Origin: Chloroflexi bacterium RBG_16_51_16
GTDB lineage: Bacteria; Chloroflexota; Anaerolineae; Anaerolineales; Villigracilaceae
Direction of reading: 5' to 3'
Assembly: GCA_001796785.1 (NCBI GenBank)
Contig: MGNL01000061.1
Span: forward strand, 722-14,031
DNA length: 13,310 nt
A program made the translations under genes and the position numbers. Every line of letters starts with the position of its first letter. Within the stretch, counting starts at the first letter, position 1. Below are positions 4,547-12,173 of this stretch, piece by piece. The notes under the pieces are model-generated. The model was not told the origin of the DNA. It did no database searches and was given only the letters and a program-made list of their open reading frames with translations.

Positions 4547-6457
4547 TCACGAGAGATAATCCACTGCCCATCCGAGATCGAGTTTGCGGAGGGTGTCAGG
4601 AGTGGGTGTGCCGTTGCTCGTCCACCCCGCCAAACGGTAATATTCATCCTTGGCGGTCTCGATCTCTGCCTCAGTGAGGGCGACGCCAGCTGACGGACCG
4701 CTTCCACCTAAGGCTTTGAAGAATTTTTTCGGCAGCTTGTCGTCCTTGCGGTCCAGGCCCTCGCGGGCGTTGAACGTGCGCATCAAATTCAGGCGCCGCG
4801 CTCCAACCTGCATGAGCTCGTCGAGGGTCACATCCCAACCCGTGGTCGCGTTGACAAAATCAACGGTCTCCTTTGGGCCGTAAAGGGTCCAGGCTGGTCC
4901 CCAGACAAACTGGCACAATTCAACCGTATCGAGCATTGAGTAAAAGAGTTCGGTGCGGTACGCAAAATTGACCTTGCGGGAATCGAGGGATAGCGATTCA
5001 AGCTTCTCCGGCACACCGATCAGCGGAAGGCGGCTCATATACAGATCGGTGGTCATGCTGTCCTCGACCATCCAGTCATGCTCCGAGGATTGGTGATCGG
5101 CACCGAAGGGATTGACGGAATAGATCAGACCGAGGGAGCGCTTAGCCTGCGGCATGTGAGCCGGAGCTTCGGCACCCTTTACCGTGATCAGGCATTCATC
5201 AGCGCCGTTGCCCCAGGCCTCGGCGGCGCGTTGCGAGCCTTTGGAGAGTACCTTGCCAAGCGGACCTTCTGCTTTTAGGGTGAGCTCCAAGGCCTTCAGC
5301 ATGGCATCCGCGTCCCCGAACTTGAGCTCCAAACCACCGGTCTGTTCCCTGGTGATGATGCCTTTTTCGTAACATTCCATCGCAAATGCCAGGGTGGCGC
5401 CGCAGGCGATAGTATCCACGCCATACTGGTTGCACAATTGATTCGCAAAAGCGATGGCGGCCATGTCCTTGATGCCACAGTACGAGCCGAACGTGCCCAG
5501 GGTTTCATATTCCGGTCCGCCATAATAAGGATCGACCCGGTATGCGCCTTCCTTGATCTCGACCACCCGTTTGCAGCGGACGACACACGCGTAGCAGGTT
5601 TCACGCTCCTTGAGGATGGTCTCCGCCATTTTTTCTCCGGAGATGGATTCACAGTCTGCGAACTGCCCTTCGTTGTAGTTAAGGGTTGGAAGCGTGCCGT
5701 ACAAGTTTTGCGACATCACAACCGAGGCGGTTCCATATTTTGCCAGTCCGTCCATATCGGGATTGTTCGGGATTTCCTTGGGTCCCGTACGATTCAGTGC
5801 GGTGATCGATTTAGCATCTGCGAGCTGTACCTTACGTTTTCCGCGTACCACCACGGCCCTTAAATTCTTGCTGGCCATCACCAGTCCCATGCCGGTCCGT
5901 CCATTGTTACGGTTGGACATGCTCAAAAGCGAGGAGAATAACACGCCGTTCTCAGCCGCCGGCCCGTGTTGGAGGATCTCGATTTTATTGTCGCCGAGTT
6001 CTTTTTTTAAGATCTCATCCACTTCTCCGGTGATCTTGCCTTTAAGATGCCGGGCATCGTGCAGCTCCGGTTTTCCATCAATGATTGACAGGTAGACCGG
6101 ATGTTTAGCCCTGCCCTTGATGATAATCCCATCGTAGCCGGCAAACTTTAATTCCGCAGGGAAGTAGCCGCCTCCCTGTGAATCACCGATGGCGTTGCTA
6201 ATGGGTGACTTGGCGTTGGCGTTGAGCCTGCTCTGACCCGAAATGGCGGCACCAGTGGTAACACCAGCCATCAAGGTGAGCACATTCTCGGGTCCAAGCG
6301 GATCGGCGCCCTTAGGCATCTCTCTTAAAATATAGTAAAGACCCATAGCCGAACCGCCCATATATTTCCGATAATGCGATTCGGGGGGAGTTTCGAGCTC
6401 GAGTTTTTCGTTGGTCAGATCTACATGCAGGATCCAACCGTTATAACCGAATGGCAT
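4547..6457 (-). CDS. Aldehyde ferredoxin oxidoreductase (AOR-2)
   Basis: This 636-residue protein is closer to canonical AOR/YdhV-type enzymes than its neighbour. Landmarks are YNGWILHVDLTNEKLE at the N-terminus, YMGGSAMG, NAKSPISNAIGDSQGG (81-96), ELKFAGYDGIIIKG (102-115), NGRTGMGLVMASKNLRAV, cluster cysteines C288, C291 and C295 in CYACVVRC, NPFGADH (449-455), distal C515 in LDTVELC, and the C-terminal FNAREGLDRKDDKLP. All four cluster ligands have canonical spacing. The start is ATG 6457, because GGAGG (6463-6467) lies 5 bases upstream; a TTG at 6469 overlaps that site and is rejected. It oxidises an aldehyde with ferredoxin as acceptor; the substrate is unknown. It is first in a three-gene operon with the aminotransferase and AOR-1. 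The two AORs differ greatly, so they are not recent duplicates and probably take different aldehydes. Confidence 0.92.
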   Translation of the reverse strand: MPFGYNGWILHVDLTNEKLELETPPESHYRKYMGGSAMGLYYILREMPKGADPLGPENVLTLMAGVTTGAAISGQSRLNANAKSPISNAIGDSQGGGYFPAELKFAGYDGIIIKGRAKHPVYLSIIDGKPELHDARHLKGKITGEVDEILKKELGDNKIEILQHGPAAENGVLFSSLLSMSNRNNGRTGMGLVMASKNLRAVVVRGKRKVQLADAKSITALNRTGPKEIPNNPDMDGLAKYGTASVVMSQNLYGTLPTLNYNEGQFADCESISGEKMAETILKERETCYACVVRCKRVVEIKEGAYRVDPYYGGPEYETLGTFGSYCGIKDMAAIAFANQLCNQYGVDTIACGATLAFAMECYEKGIITREQTGGLELKFGDADAMLKALELTLKAEGPLGKVLSKGSQRAAEAWGNGADECLITVKGAEAPAHMPQAKRSLGLIYSVNPFGADHQSSEHDWMVEDSMTTDLYMSRLPLIGVPEKLESLSLDSRKVNFAYRTELFYSMLDTVELCQFVWGPAWTLYGPKETVDFVNATTGWDVTLDELMQVGARRLNLMRTFNAREGLDRKDDKLPKKFFKALGGSGPSAGVALTEAEIETAKDEYYRLAGWTSNGTPTPDTLRKLDLGWAVDYLS

Positions 6458-6581
6458 GGCTACCTCCAAACTAAAGAATAATCAGCAAGGTTCATCGAAC
6501 TGCAACCATCGGGCGAATGAATGATTGAAACAAAATTGTAAACCGAACAGCTCAAATGAACAAAGTAAATTTGTAACCTGA
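6458..6581 (-). promoter_or_regulatory. Intergenic region probably holding the AOR operon promoter
   Basis: The 124 bases between the dehydrogenase stop (6582) and the AOR-2 start (6457) are AT-rich, unlike the 14- and 21-base gaps downstream, so a separate promoter is plausible. The best pair seen on the reverse strand is TTGCAG, 16 bases, GATTAT, a weak match. Two related AATTGTAAACC / AATTTGTAACC words lie on + at about 6534-6579 and could be regulator sites. No good terminator for the dehydrogenase gene was found. Confidence 0.3.
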
Positions 6582-7805
6582 TTAATGATTCGAAACCGGT
6601 CTCATCTCCCGAATCCCAAAGGGAAAACCATATTCTGCCATCTTATCCATGAACGGGTCGGGATCGAAGGCTTCGGGACCAAGTACACCGGATCCTTTCC
6701 ACTGACCATGTTCGATCAGGTCCCAGGCGATGACCGGGCTGAACGCGGTCTGGGCCACCACAGCCTGGGTTCCCCATTTCCGCATGCATTCAGCGTTGTC
6801 CGCAACCTGGTATAGATAGATCTCTTTTAACCTGCCATCCTTTTTTCCCTTTACCCAGGTTCCGGCACAGGTTTTGCCGCTCATTTTATCGCCCAGGTAC
6901 GCCGGGTCGGGCAGGCAAGCGGCAACCATATCCCGAGGCGCAACGTGTACGCCTTTGACATCGATCTTTTCCTTTCGATCGAGTCCTAATAAATGGAGCG
7001 TCTTTAATACCTGGATGAATTTATCCCCCAAGCCATATTTAAATGTCACCCGACCCGCTTTAATCCAGCGGGGGACGAGCAATACCTCTTCATGTTCAAC
7101 GTTGACGACCTCAACCTGACCGATGCCATCCGGAAAATCAAATAGTTCCGGTTCCGAGAACGGCGTGGTCGTATACCAACCGCGCGCCTGCTCCCATATT
7201 ACAGGCGGGTTAAGACACTCTTCAATGGTGGTCCAAATGGAAAAACTTGGAGCGAACTCATAACCTTCGACGATGAGGTTGGCGCCATCCCGGATACCTA
7301 TCTCCTCGATCTCATCGAAGAGGTGATCTCGGGCATAGCGAGCGAATACATCCGCCATGCCGGGCTCCACACCCATTCCAACCAGCGCAAGCAGTCCTTT
7401 TTTCTTCCAGGCGGCATCCCGTTCGAACTGGTAATCGCCCAGCTTGATACCCGTCTGGTTAAATGGATCCTCCGGATGAGGCTCGCTCAGGGTCATCGCC
7501 ATATCCATGTACATCCTGCCGGTCTGGTAGGCTGCCTCAAAGATTGGGACATTAAAAAGTGGATCGACGGAATTCATGATCAAGTCCACCTGATATTTTT
7601 CGGCGAGGCTCTCAATGGAGCCCTGTTCTGAGGCGTTAAGCGATTCCACCGGAAACCGTTTTGGATCGGCAAGCTTGTTTTGGATTTCGATTGCCCGAGC
7701 GAGATTGAGATCGGCCAGGACAAGCTGCTCGACCCACGGCTGCGAACTGGCAATGCGAGCGATCGCTTCGCCTACACCGCCGACACCCACCAGGAGGATT
7801 TTCAT
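6582..7805 (-). CDS. Saccharopine / carboxynorspermidine dehydrogenase-like oxidoreductase
   Basis: This is a 407-residue cytoplasmic protein. The N-terminal Rossmann domain begins ILLVGVGGVGEAIA (GxGGVG at 7-12), with D32 at the end of the second strand (LADLN). Acid residues there usually favour NAD over NADP. The remainder matches, from memory, the saccharopine dehydrogenase C-terminal domain as found in carboxynorspermidine dehydrogenase: YMDMA, a GxGxxPG-like VGMGVEPGMADVF (about 142-154), LPDPAYLG, GKT, and the C-terminal FDPDPFM near residues 381-387. Those enzymes join a diamine to an aldehyde by imine reduction (or the reverse). ATG 7805 follows GAGAGAAG. It lies directly downstream of the pot operon, past a hairpin. 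A polyamine- or lysine-related substrate is likely. The decarboxylase that normally partners the biosynthetic enzyme is not in the window. Saccharopine or lysine dehydrogenase are alternatives. Confidence 0.75.
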   Translation of the reverse strand: MKILLVGVGGVGEAIARIASSQPWVEQLVLADLNLARAIEIQNKLADPKRFPVESLNASEQGSIESLAEKYQVDLIMNSVDPLFNVPIFEAAYQTGRMYMDMAMTLSEPHPEDPFNQTGIKLGDYQFERDAAWKKKGLLALVGMGVEPGMADVFARYARDHLFDEIEEIGIRDGANLIVEGYEFAPSFSIWTTIEECLNPPVIWEQARGWYTTTPFSEPELFDFPDGIGQVEVVNVEHEEVLLVPRWIKAGRVTFKYGLGDKFIQVLKTLHLLGLDRKEKIDVKGVHVAPRDMVAACLPDPAYLGDKMSGKTCAGTWVKGKKDGRLKEIYLYQVADNAECMRKWGTQAVVAQTAFSPVIAWDLIEHGQWKGSGVLGPEAFDPDPFMDKMAEYGFPFGIREMRPVSNH

Positions 7806-7831
7806 CTGCTTCTCTCACATAATTAAGGAAA

Positions 7832-7854
7832 GGGGCGGCCTGCAAGACCGCCCC
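7832..7854 (-). terminator. Hairpin terminator after potD
   Basis: On the reverse strand GGGGCGGTC and GGCCGCCCC form a 9-bp stem with one T-G wobble around a TTGCA loop, followed by TTTCCTT. It begins 9 bases past the potD stop and ends 26 bases before the dehydrogenase start. It should end or attenuate the pot transcript, letting the downstream gene be expressed at a lower level by read-through. Confidence 0.7.
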
Positions 7855-7863
7855 AACGAGAGT

Positions 7864-9042
7864 CTAACCGCCTTTTACTTCCAACCAGATTTGATCGTAA
7901 AGCGGCGTGGTATCCCCAACATCCTGAATGCGGTGACCATTCTCGACAGCTTCCACCGGGACATTGGTGATCGTCGATCCCATGTAGGCATCATACAAAT
8001 CGGTTTGGTTATCCTTGGCAAAGTCCAAGGCAGCTTGGTTTGGATTGATATAGGGGAAATCCTTGAGCATCAGCCAAAAGATATCCGCCTGCATGGAGTA
8101 ATTCATCCAGGCGTAGGCTGCATCCGGATGGGGCGCATCCTTAAGCATCGCCCAGTTATCCATCCACAGGATGGCTCCCTCGCTCGGGTAGATAAACTCA
8201 ATGGCAGGATTTTCCTGCTGTGCAAGGAGAGCTTCAGCCGTCCAGGTCATCCCGAGGTCGACATCTCCAGCGATCAAAGCGGTCTTTGGACTGTCGCTGT
8301 CAAACACGGTGATGTTGGGGACGAGCTCGGCAAGCTTGTTCTTGGCTTCCTCAAGCTGCGCAGGGTCGGTGGTATTGACATCATACCCAAGGGTCAGCAG
8401 GGTGAGACCGATGACCGCCCTCGAATCATCCAGGAAGATCATGCGACCGGCGTATTCCGGGCTCCAGAGATCTTCCCAGGCGTCCGGGACGTTTTCCACG
8501 GCATCGGTGTTGACAACGATCGAGTCCATACCCGCCTGGTAGGGGATGGTGTATTTATTGCCGGGATCGAATTCAAAATCGAGGTAGTTGGGATCGAAAT
8601 TCTTCATGACCGGCAGCTTGCTGTGATCGAGTTCTGCCAGCATCCCCTGGCGGATCATGAGGCTGATGATGTAGTCGGTCGGAAGGACAAGGTCATAGGC
8701 TGTGCCACCGGCGGAGACCTTCGCGTACATCTCCTCATTGCTGGAGTACTCATCCCGGTTCACCTTAATGCCTGTGACGAGTTCAAAACATTCGAGGGTA
8801 TCGGGAGGAATGTATTCCGTCCAGACGAAAAGGTTCAGTTCAGTGGAGGTGACTTCCATCGGGAACTCAGCCTTGGGGCATTCAAACCCACTGGAAGTTA
8901 CGATAGCCTCATCTGAAACCTGCGGCTCCGTGCCGGGAGGGACAACGGCTTCGGGAGTTGCTGTTCCGCCTGCACATGCTCCGAGAAGCAGGCTGAACGC
9001 CAAGAGGATGAAAATCAGGGTCGAGCGAAATCCAGAAAACAT
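7864..9042 (-). CDS. potD: Spermidine/putrescine ABC transporter, substrate-binding lipoprotein
   Basis: This 392-residue protein has a signal peptide (hydrophobic 8-22) and a lipobox LLGAC with lipidated C23, then a Gly/Thr/Pro linker of about 45 residues. It is therefore anchored outside the membrane. The fold aligns well with E. coli PotD: FVWTEYIPPDTLE, GTAYDLVLPTDY, YTIPYQAG, LDDSRAV, LGMTWTA, ILWMDNWA and FPYINPNQ. Positions matching known PotD ligand residues are W74, Y77, Y124, D206, W267, W293, D295, Y331 and Q373. Serine 83 of PotD is Thr122 here, and Glu171 is Ala209. ATG 9042 has AGGAGG 6 bases upstream; the longer frame to 9120 is rejected because it would put 26 charged residues before the signal peptide. 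It is the last gene of the pot operon, 74 bases after potC. Spermidine or putrescine binding is inferred. Confidence 0.93.
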   Translation of the reverse strand: MFSGFRSTLIFILLAFSLLLGACAGGTATPEAVVPPGTEPQVSDEAIVTSSGFECPKAEFPMEVTSTELNLFVWTEYIPPDTLECFELVTGIKVNRDEYSSNEEMYAKVSAGGTAYDLVLPTDYIISLMIRQGMLAELDHSKLPVMKNFDPNYLDFEFDPGNKYTIPYQAGMDSIVVNTDAVENVPDAWEDLWSPEYAGRMIFLDDSRAVIGLTLLTLGYDVNTTDPAQLEEAKNKLAELVPNITVFDSDSPKTALIAGDVDLGMTWTAEALLAQQENPAIEFIYPSEGAILWMDNWAMLKDAPHPDAAYAWMNYSMQADIFWLMLKDFPYINPNQAALDFAKDNQTDLYDAYMGSTITNVPVEAVENGHRIQDVGDTTPLYDQIWLEVKGG

Positions 9043-9116
9043 TTTTTGCCTCCTTTGGAAAATTGGATTCTCAATTGCCACGTCAACAGATCGGCGTTTA
9101 ATGGCATGCCGGCGAT

Positions 9117-10001
9117 TCATACTTTCCGGTTTTGGCTCTGCTGGATCAATAATACAGCAACAAAGACGATCGCGATCCAGACCGTGGAAAGCGCATTAAC
9201 CTGGGGGGTGATGATCCTGCGCAGCAACCCGTATAAATAAATGGGTAGGGTCGTCGACCCAGGCCCATTCGTGAAAAACGTGATAACGAAATCATCCAGG
9301 GAGAGTGTGAAAGCCAGCAAGCATCCGGAGAGGATGCCCGGCAGGAGCATTGGAAAAGTCACCCGGCGGAATGTGGTCCATTCATTAGCGCCGAGATCCA
9401 TGGCGGCTTCCTCAAAGGATTTGTCGAAACCCTGCAGGCGCGCCTGGACGATCAACGTAACGAACGGGATGCTGAAGGCGATATGGCTGACGATGACGGT
9501 CCCAAGTCCGAGAGTTAACCGAGAATCGGCCTGCAGCTTCAAAGCTTCATTTAAAACGCCAAACAACTGGCTGAACAGGGTGAGGATGCCGATGCCCATG
9601 ACGATCTCAGGGATCACGATGGGTATGTACAGGGAAACCTGGGTGAACGGCTTTAGTTTGAATTCATAGCGCTGGAGAGCCAGGGCTGCCATCGTACCGA
9701 TCACGGTGGAAACAATGGTCGAGATAACCGCAATGGTCAGCGTATTGCGTGCAGCGGACATCACCTCGCGGTTATGGGAGAGTTCACAAAACCAGTGAAA
9801 GGGTCCGCAAGGGCTGGCGGTCACAAGCCCAGCCTGCAGAGTCGGACGCGGTTCAAAATTGGTTATGAATCCCGCGAAGATGATATTGGTGCGGGAAGCA
9901 TTAAATGAATACAGGATCAGGACGAAGATGGGGGCATAAAGGAAGAGATACACGAGCGAGCTTGCCAGGATAATCGCTGGCGACCGGCGATAGGGATTCA
10001 T
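9117..10001 (-). CDS. potC: Spermidine/putrescine ABC transporter permease PotC
   Basis: This 294-residue inner-membrane permease has about six helices. The EAA loop that docks on the ATPase is clear at 198-222: EEAAMDLGANEWTTFRRVTFP. Helix 1 is at about 10-32 and the last helix ends with a QNRKV tail. The extracytoplasmic loop after helix 1 is longer than in E. coli PotC and carries C65 and C72, which could form a disulfide. The start ATG overlaps the potB stop as ATGA, with GAGGAG 11 bases upstream, so translation is coupled. It pairs with PotB to form the channel for polyamine import. PotC rather than PotB is assigned from the order A-B-C-D and the LDDFVITFF stretch near the last third. 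Confidence 0.93.
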   Translation of the reverse strand: MNPYRRSPAIILASSLVYLFLYAPIFVLILYSFNASRTNIIFAGFITNFEPRPTLQAGLVTASPCGPFHWFCELSHNREVMSAARNTLTIAVISTIVSTVIGTMAALALQRYEFKLKPFTQVSLYIPIVIPEIVMGIGILTLFSQLFGVLNEALKLQADSRLTLGLGTVIVSHIAFSIPFVTLIVQARLQGFDKSFEEAAMDLGANEWTTFRRVTFPMLLPGILSGCLLAFTLSLDDFVITFFTNGPGSTTLPIYLYGLLRRIITPQVNALSTVWIAIVFVAVLLIQQSQNRKV

Positions 10002-10927
10002 GCCGCAACGATCTCCTCGCCAAAGCCGAACTTGCGCGTATAAAAGTAGGTAACTACCAGGGTCATGATCATCAGGATAAGCGAGGCAGCCGAACCGAAA
10101 GTTGGATCACGCGCGTCCAGAAACTGGCGCTGGATGAGATTGCCAACAAGGATGACCTGACGGCCACCGAGTATATCCGAAACTATAAAGGTCCCCATGA
10201 CGGGTATGAATACCAGGATCGTGCCAGCCACGACCCCTGGCAGGGAAAGAGGCAGGGTTACCCGCCTGAAAGTGCGGATGGGATTGGCACCGAGGTCTGC
10301 CGCAGCTTCGTAGAGGCTGTTATCGATCTTTTCAAGTGAGGTAAAGATCGGAAGGATCATGAATGGCAGGAATTCATAGACCATCCCAACTAAAACCGCA
10401 CCTTGCGTATACAGCATTTCGAGGGGCTTGAAATCGTATCCGATCCACCCGGCCAGCAAACCCAGAAGGTTGTTGATCACACCTTCTTTACGAAGCAGCA
10501 TCATCCAGGCATAAACGCGGATGACAAAGTTGGTCCACAACGGAATGAGCACCAGGAACAAGTAGGTGTTGCGTTTGCGCGGATGAGAACGGGCGATGAA
10601 ATAAGCCAGGGGATATGCCATGAGGATGACCAGCACGGTGGTGTTGAATGCGAGGCTTAAAGACCTCCCCAGGATCTGCAGATAAAGAGGATTAAAGCAG
10701 GTTCCATCTGCGGGTGGACAATTCGGATCGAAACCTGCAAGCCGTATGTAATTATTCAGTGTAAAAGTGTAAATTACCTCGCCATCCGGACTGCGTTTGC
10801 CAAAACTGATCACCGTGGTAAGCAGAAGTGGCAGCACAAGAAGGGCGACCATCCAAAACGTGGTTGGCAGGGCAAGCAGAGTGCCCTGGCTGGAACGGTT
10901 CTCGCGCAGCTTTTGGAGCATGCTCAT
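9998..10927 (-). CDS. potB: Spermidine/putrescine ABC transporter permease PotB
   Basis: This 309-residue permease has a short cytoplasmic N-terminus, helix 1 at about 20-42, and the EAA loop YEAAADLGANPIRTFRRVTLP (206-226). IPLWTNFVIRVYAW (128-141) is a PotB hallmark. The loop between helix 1 and 2 is extended and holds C70 and C77 seven residues apart, as in the PotC of this operon. It starts at ATG 10927 with the potA stop overlapping (ATGA) and only a weak AAACGGGA upstream, so coupling to potA translation is expected. A second ATG two codons on (10921) is possible. It forms the membrane heterodimer with PotC. Confidence 0.93.
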   Translation of the reverse strand: MSMLQKLRENRSSQGTLLALPTTFWMVALLVLPLLLTTVISFGKRSPDGEVIYTFTLNNYIRLAGFDPNCPPADGTCFNPLYLQILGRSLSLAFNTTVLVILMAYPLAYFIARSHPRKRNTYLFLVLIPLWTNFVIRVYAWMMLLRKEGVINNLLGLLAGWIGYDFKPLEMLYTQGAVLVGMVYEFLPFMILPIFTSLEKIDNSLYEAAADLGANPIRTFRRVTLPLSLPGVVAGTILVFIPVMGTFIVSDILGGRQVILVGNLIQRQFLDARDPTFGSAASLILMIMTLVVTYFYTRKFGFGEEIVAA

Positions 10928-12039
10928 TCCCGTTTCATGATCAATGCGTTCTCCGGCAGGATGACTAGCTGGATTTTCTGTCCGGAGGAGTAGAAGGCAT
11001 GGGGATCGATCCGGGACACCCGGTTTTGCTCCCAGACCTTTAAATTCTGGCTGCCCGTGTGAATGATGAGATGGGTATCTGAGCCGATGTAGACGGTTTT
11101 TTCCACTGTACCTTCCATGTGATTTGGCATCTCATTAATTGAGTTCGTAATTTGTACTTTTTCAGGCCGGATTGAGACTATCACATCCTCACCTGCCACC
11201 AAGTCACCGCTGATGGGGGTCGCAGATAATTCCATGTTTAATGCGGGAACGTGAACCTGGGCAGCCTCTTTTGAAATTTGAACCATCCGGCCATCGATGA
11301 AATTGGATTCCCCAATGAACTCAGCCACGAACCGGCTCGACGGTCTTTCGTAGATTTCCTGCGGGGTACCCATCTGCCTGACTTTCCCCAGGCTCATCAC
11401 CGCGATCCGGTCGGACATGGTGAGGGCTTCTTCCTGGTCATGGGTCACATAAATGAATGTGATCCCGAGTTGTTGTTGGAGGGCTTTTAACTCAAGCTGC
11501 ATTTCCTTCCGAAGTTTAAGGTCCAGGGCTCCAAGAGGTTCATCCAGAAGGAGAACCGCCGGCAAGTTAACCAGAGCGCGAGCCAGGGCGACGCGCTGCT
11601 GCTGACCGCCGGACAGCTGTCGGGGCCGCCTGCGGTCCAATCCCTTCAATTGAACCATATCCAGGGATCGACCGACGCGTGTGATTATTTCCTTCCGACC
11701 TGCCCGCTGCATCTCCAAACCGAAGGCAACATTTTCGAAAACAGTCATATGTTGGAATAAAGCGTAATTCTGGAAGACCATGTTGACATTGCGCTGGTAG
11801 GGTGGAGTGTGACCCATCGGCTTGCCTTCGATGATGACTTCCCCCTCATCCGGCCATTCAAAACCAGCAATCATCCTAAGGGAGGTGGTCTTCCCGCAGC
11901 CGGACGAACCGAGCATGGAAAAAAATTCGCCGTTGCGGATCTGCATGGTGACATGATCCACAGCCGCAAGGTTCGCACCTTCAGGTGTGACAAACTGTTT
12001 TACTACATCGCGGAGTTCGACGGCAAACTCAGCAGGCAA
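10924..12039 (-). CDS. potA: Spermidine/putrescine ABC transporter ATP-binding protein
   Basis: This 371-residue ATPase energises polyamine uptake. The motifs are complete: Walker A GSSGCGKT (44-51), Q-loop FQNYALF (Q90), signature LSGGQQQR (142-149), Walker B LLLDEP (163-168), D-loop LGALD and the switch histidine H200 in VTHDQEEA. The C-terminal part (about 270-368) is the TOBE regulatory domain with VSIRPEKVQ. The start is a TTG at 12039: AGGAG (12048-12052) lies 8 bases upstream, and no ATG fits before the first beta strand FAVELRDVV. A rare start may keep synthesis low, although the downstream genes are coupled to it. It is first in potABCD, so it sets translation for the permeases. Confidence 0.94.
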   Translation of the reverse strand: MPAEFAVELRDVVKQFVTPEGANLAAVDHVTMQIRNGEFFSMLGSSGCGKTTSLRMIAGFEWPDEGEVIIEGKPMGHTPPYQRNVNMVFQNYALFQHMTVFENVAFGLEMQRAGRKEIITRVGRSLDMVQLKGLDRRRPRQLSGGQQQRVALARALVNLPAVLLLDEPLGALDLKLRKEMQLELKALQQQLGITFIYVTHDQEEALTMSDRIAVMSLGKVRQMGTPQEIYERPSSRFVAEFIGESNFIDGRMVQISKEAAQVHVPALNMELSATPISGDLVAGEDVIVSIRPEKVQITNSINEMPNHMEGTVEKTVYIGSDTHLIIHTGSQNLKVWEQNRVSRIDPHAFYSSGQKIQLVILPENALIMKRE

Positions 12040-12128
12040 CAGTGAATCTCCTCAGTTTTGCAAGTTCCAAAACTCAAGCCTGGCGTTGATCGTGGAGCAT
12101 GCAATCCATAAATATTATAAACAATTTT
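12040..12128 (-). promoter_or_regulatory. Probable potABCD promoter
   Basis: On the reverse strand a perfect TATAAT (12119-12114) sits in AAAATTGTTTATAATATTT, about 75 bases before the potA TTG start. No good -35 is seen at 16-18 bases; the upstream sequence is the GC-rich hairpin at 12129-12162. The promoter may depend on an activator or on the AT-rich element. The region also contains a partial repeat (GAGTTTTGGAACTTGCAAAAC) just before the ribosome binding site that may fold. Confidence 0.5.
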
Positions 12129-12162
12129 GTCCCGTCCGCTGTCCGCAGCGAAGGGATGGGAC
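12129..12162 (-). terminator. Hairpin between the HemL-like aminotransferase and potA
   Basis: On the reverse strand GTCCC-A-TCC pairs with GGA-C-GGGAC (one mismatch). Inside it CGCTG-CGGA-CAGCG forms a tight apical stem, with an unpaired CTT on one side. It follows the aminotransferase stop by 11 bases. The next bases are AAAATTGTTT, a poor T tract, so termination may be partial and some transcription may run on into potA. Confidence 0.5.
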
Positions 12163-12173
12163 GCCCCTGTGAA

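Noticed and set aside
4533..4571. Upstream extension of the GABA-type aminotransferase to 4571
   Set aside because: It would start inside the AOR-2 coding sequence without a ribosome binding site, whereas ATG 4532 has AGGA at proper distance and gives the usual length.
7615..8916. A 433-codon open frame on + opposite potD and the start of the dehydrogenase gene
   Set aside because: It lies antisense to two well-supported genes, has no recognisable domain or good ribosome binding site, and its length follows from the codon composition of the opposite strand.
9043..9120. N-terminal extension of PotD to 9120
   Set aside because: It would put 26 mostly charged residues before a typical lipoprotein signal peptide and bypass the AGGAGG site serving ATG 9042.
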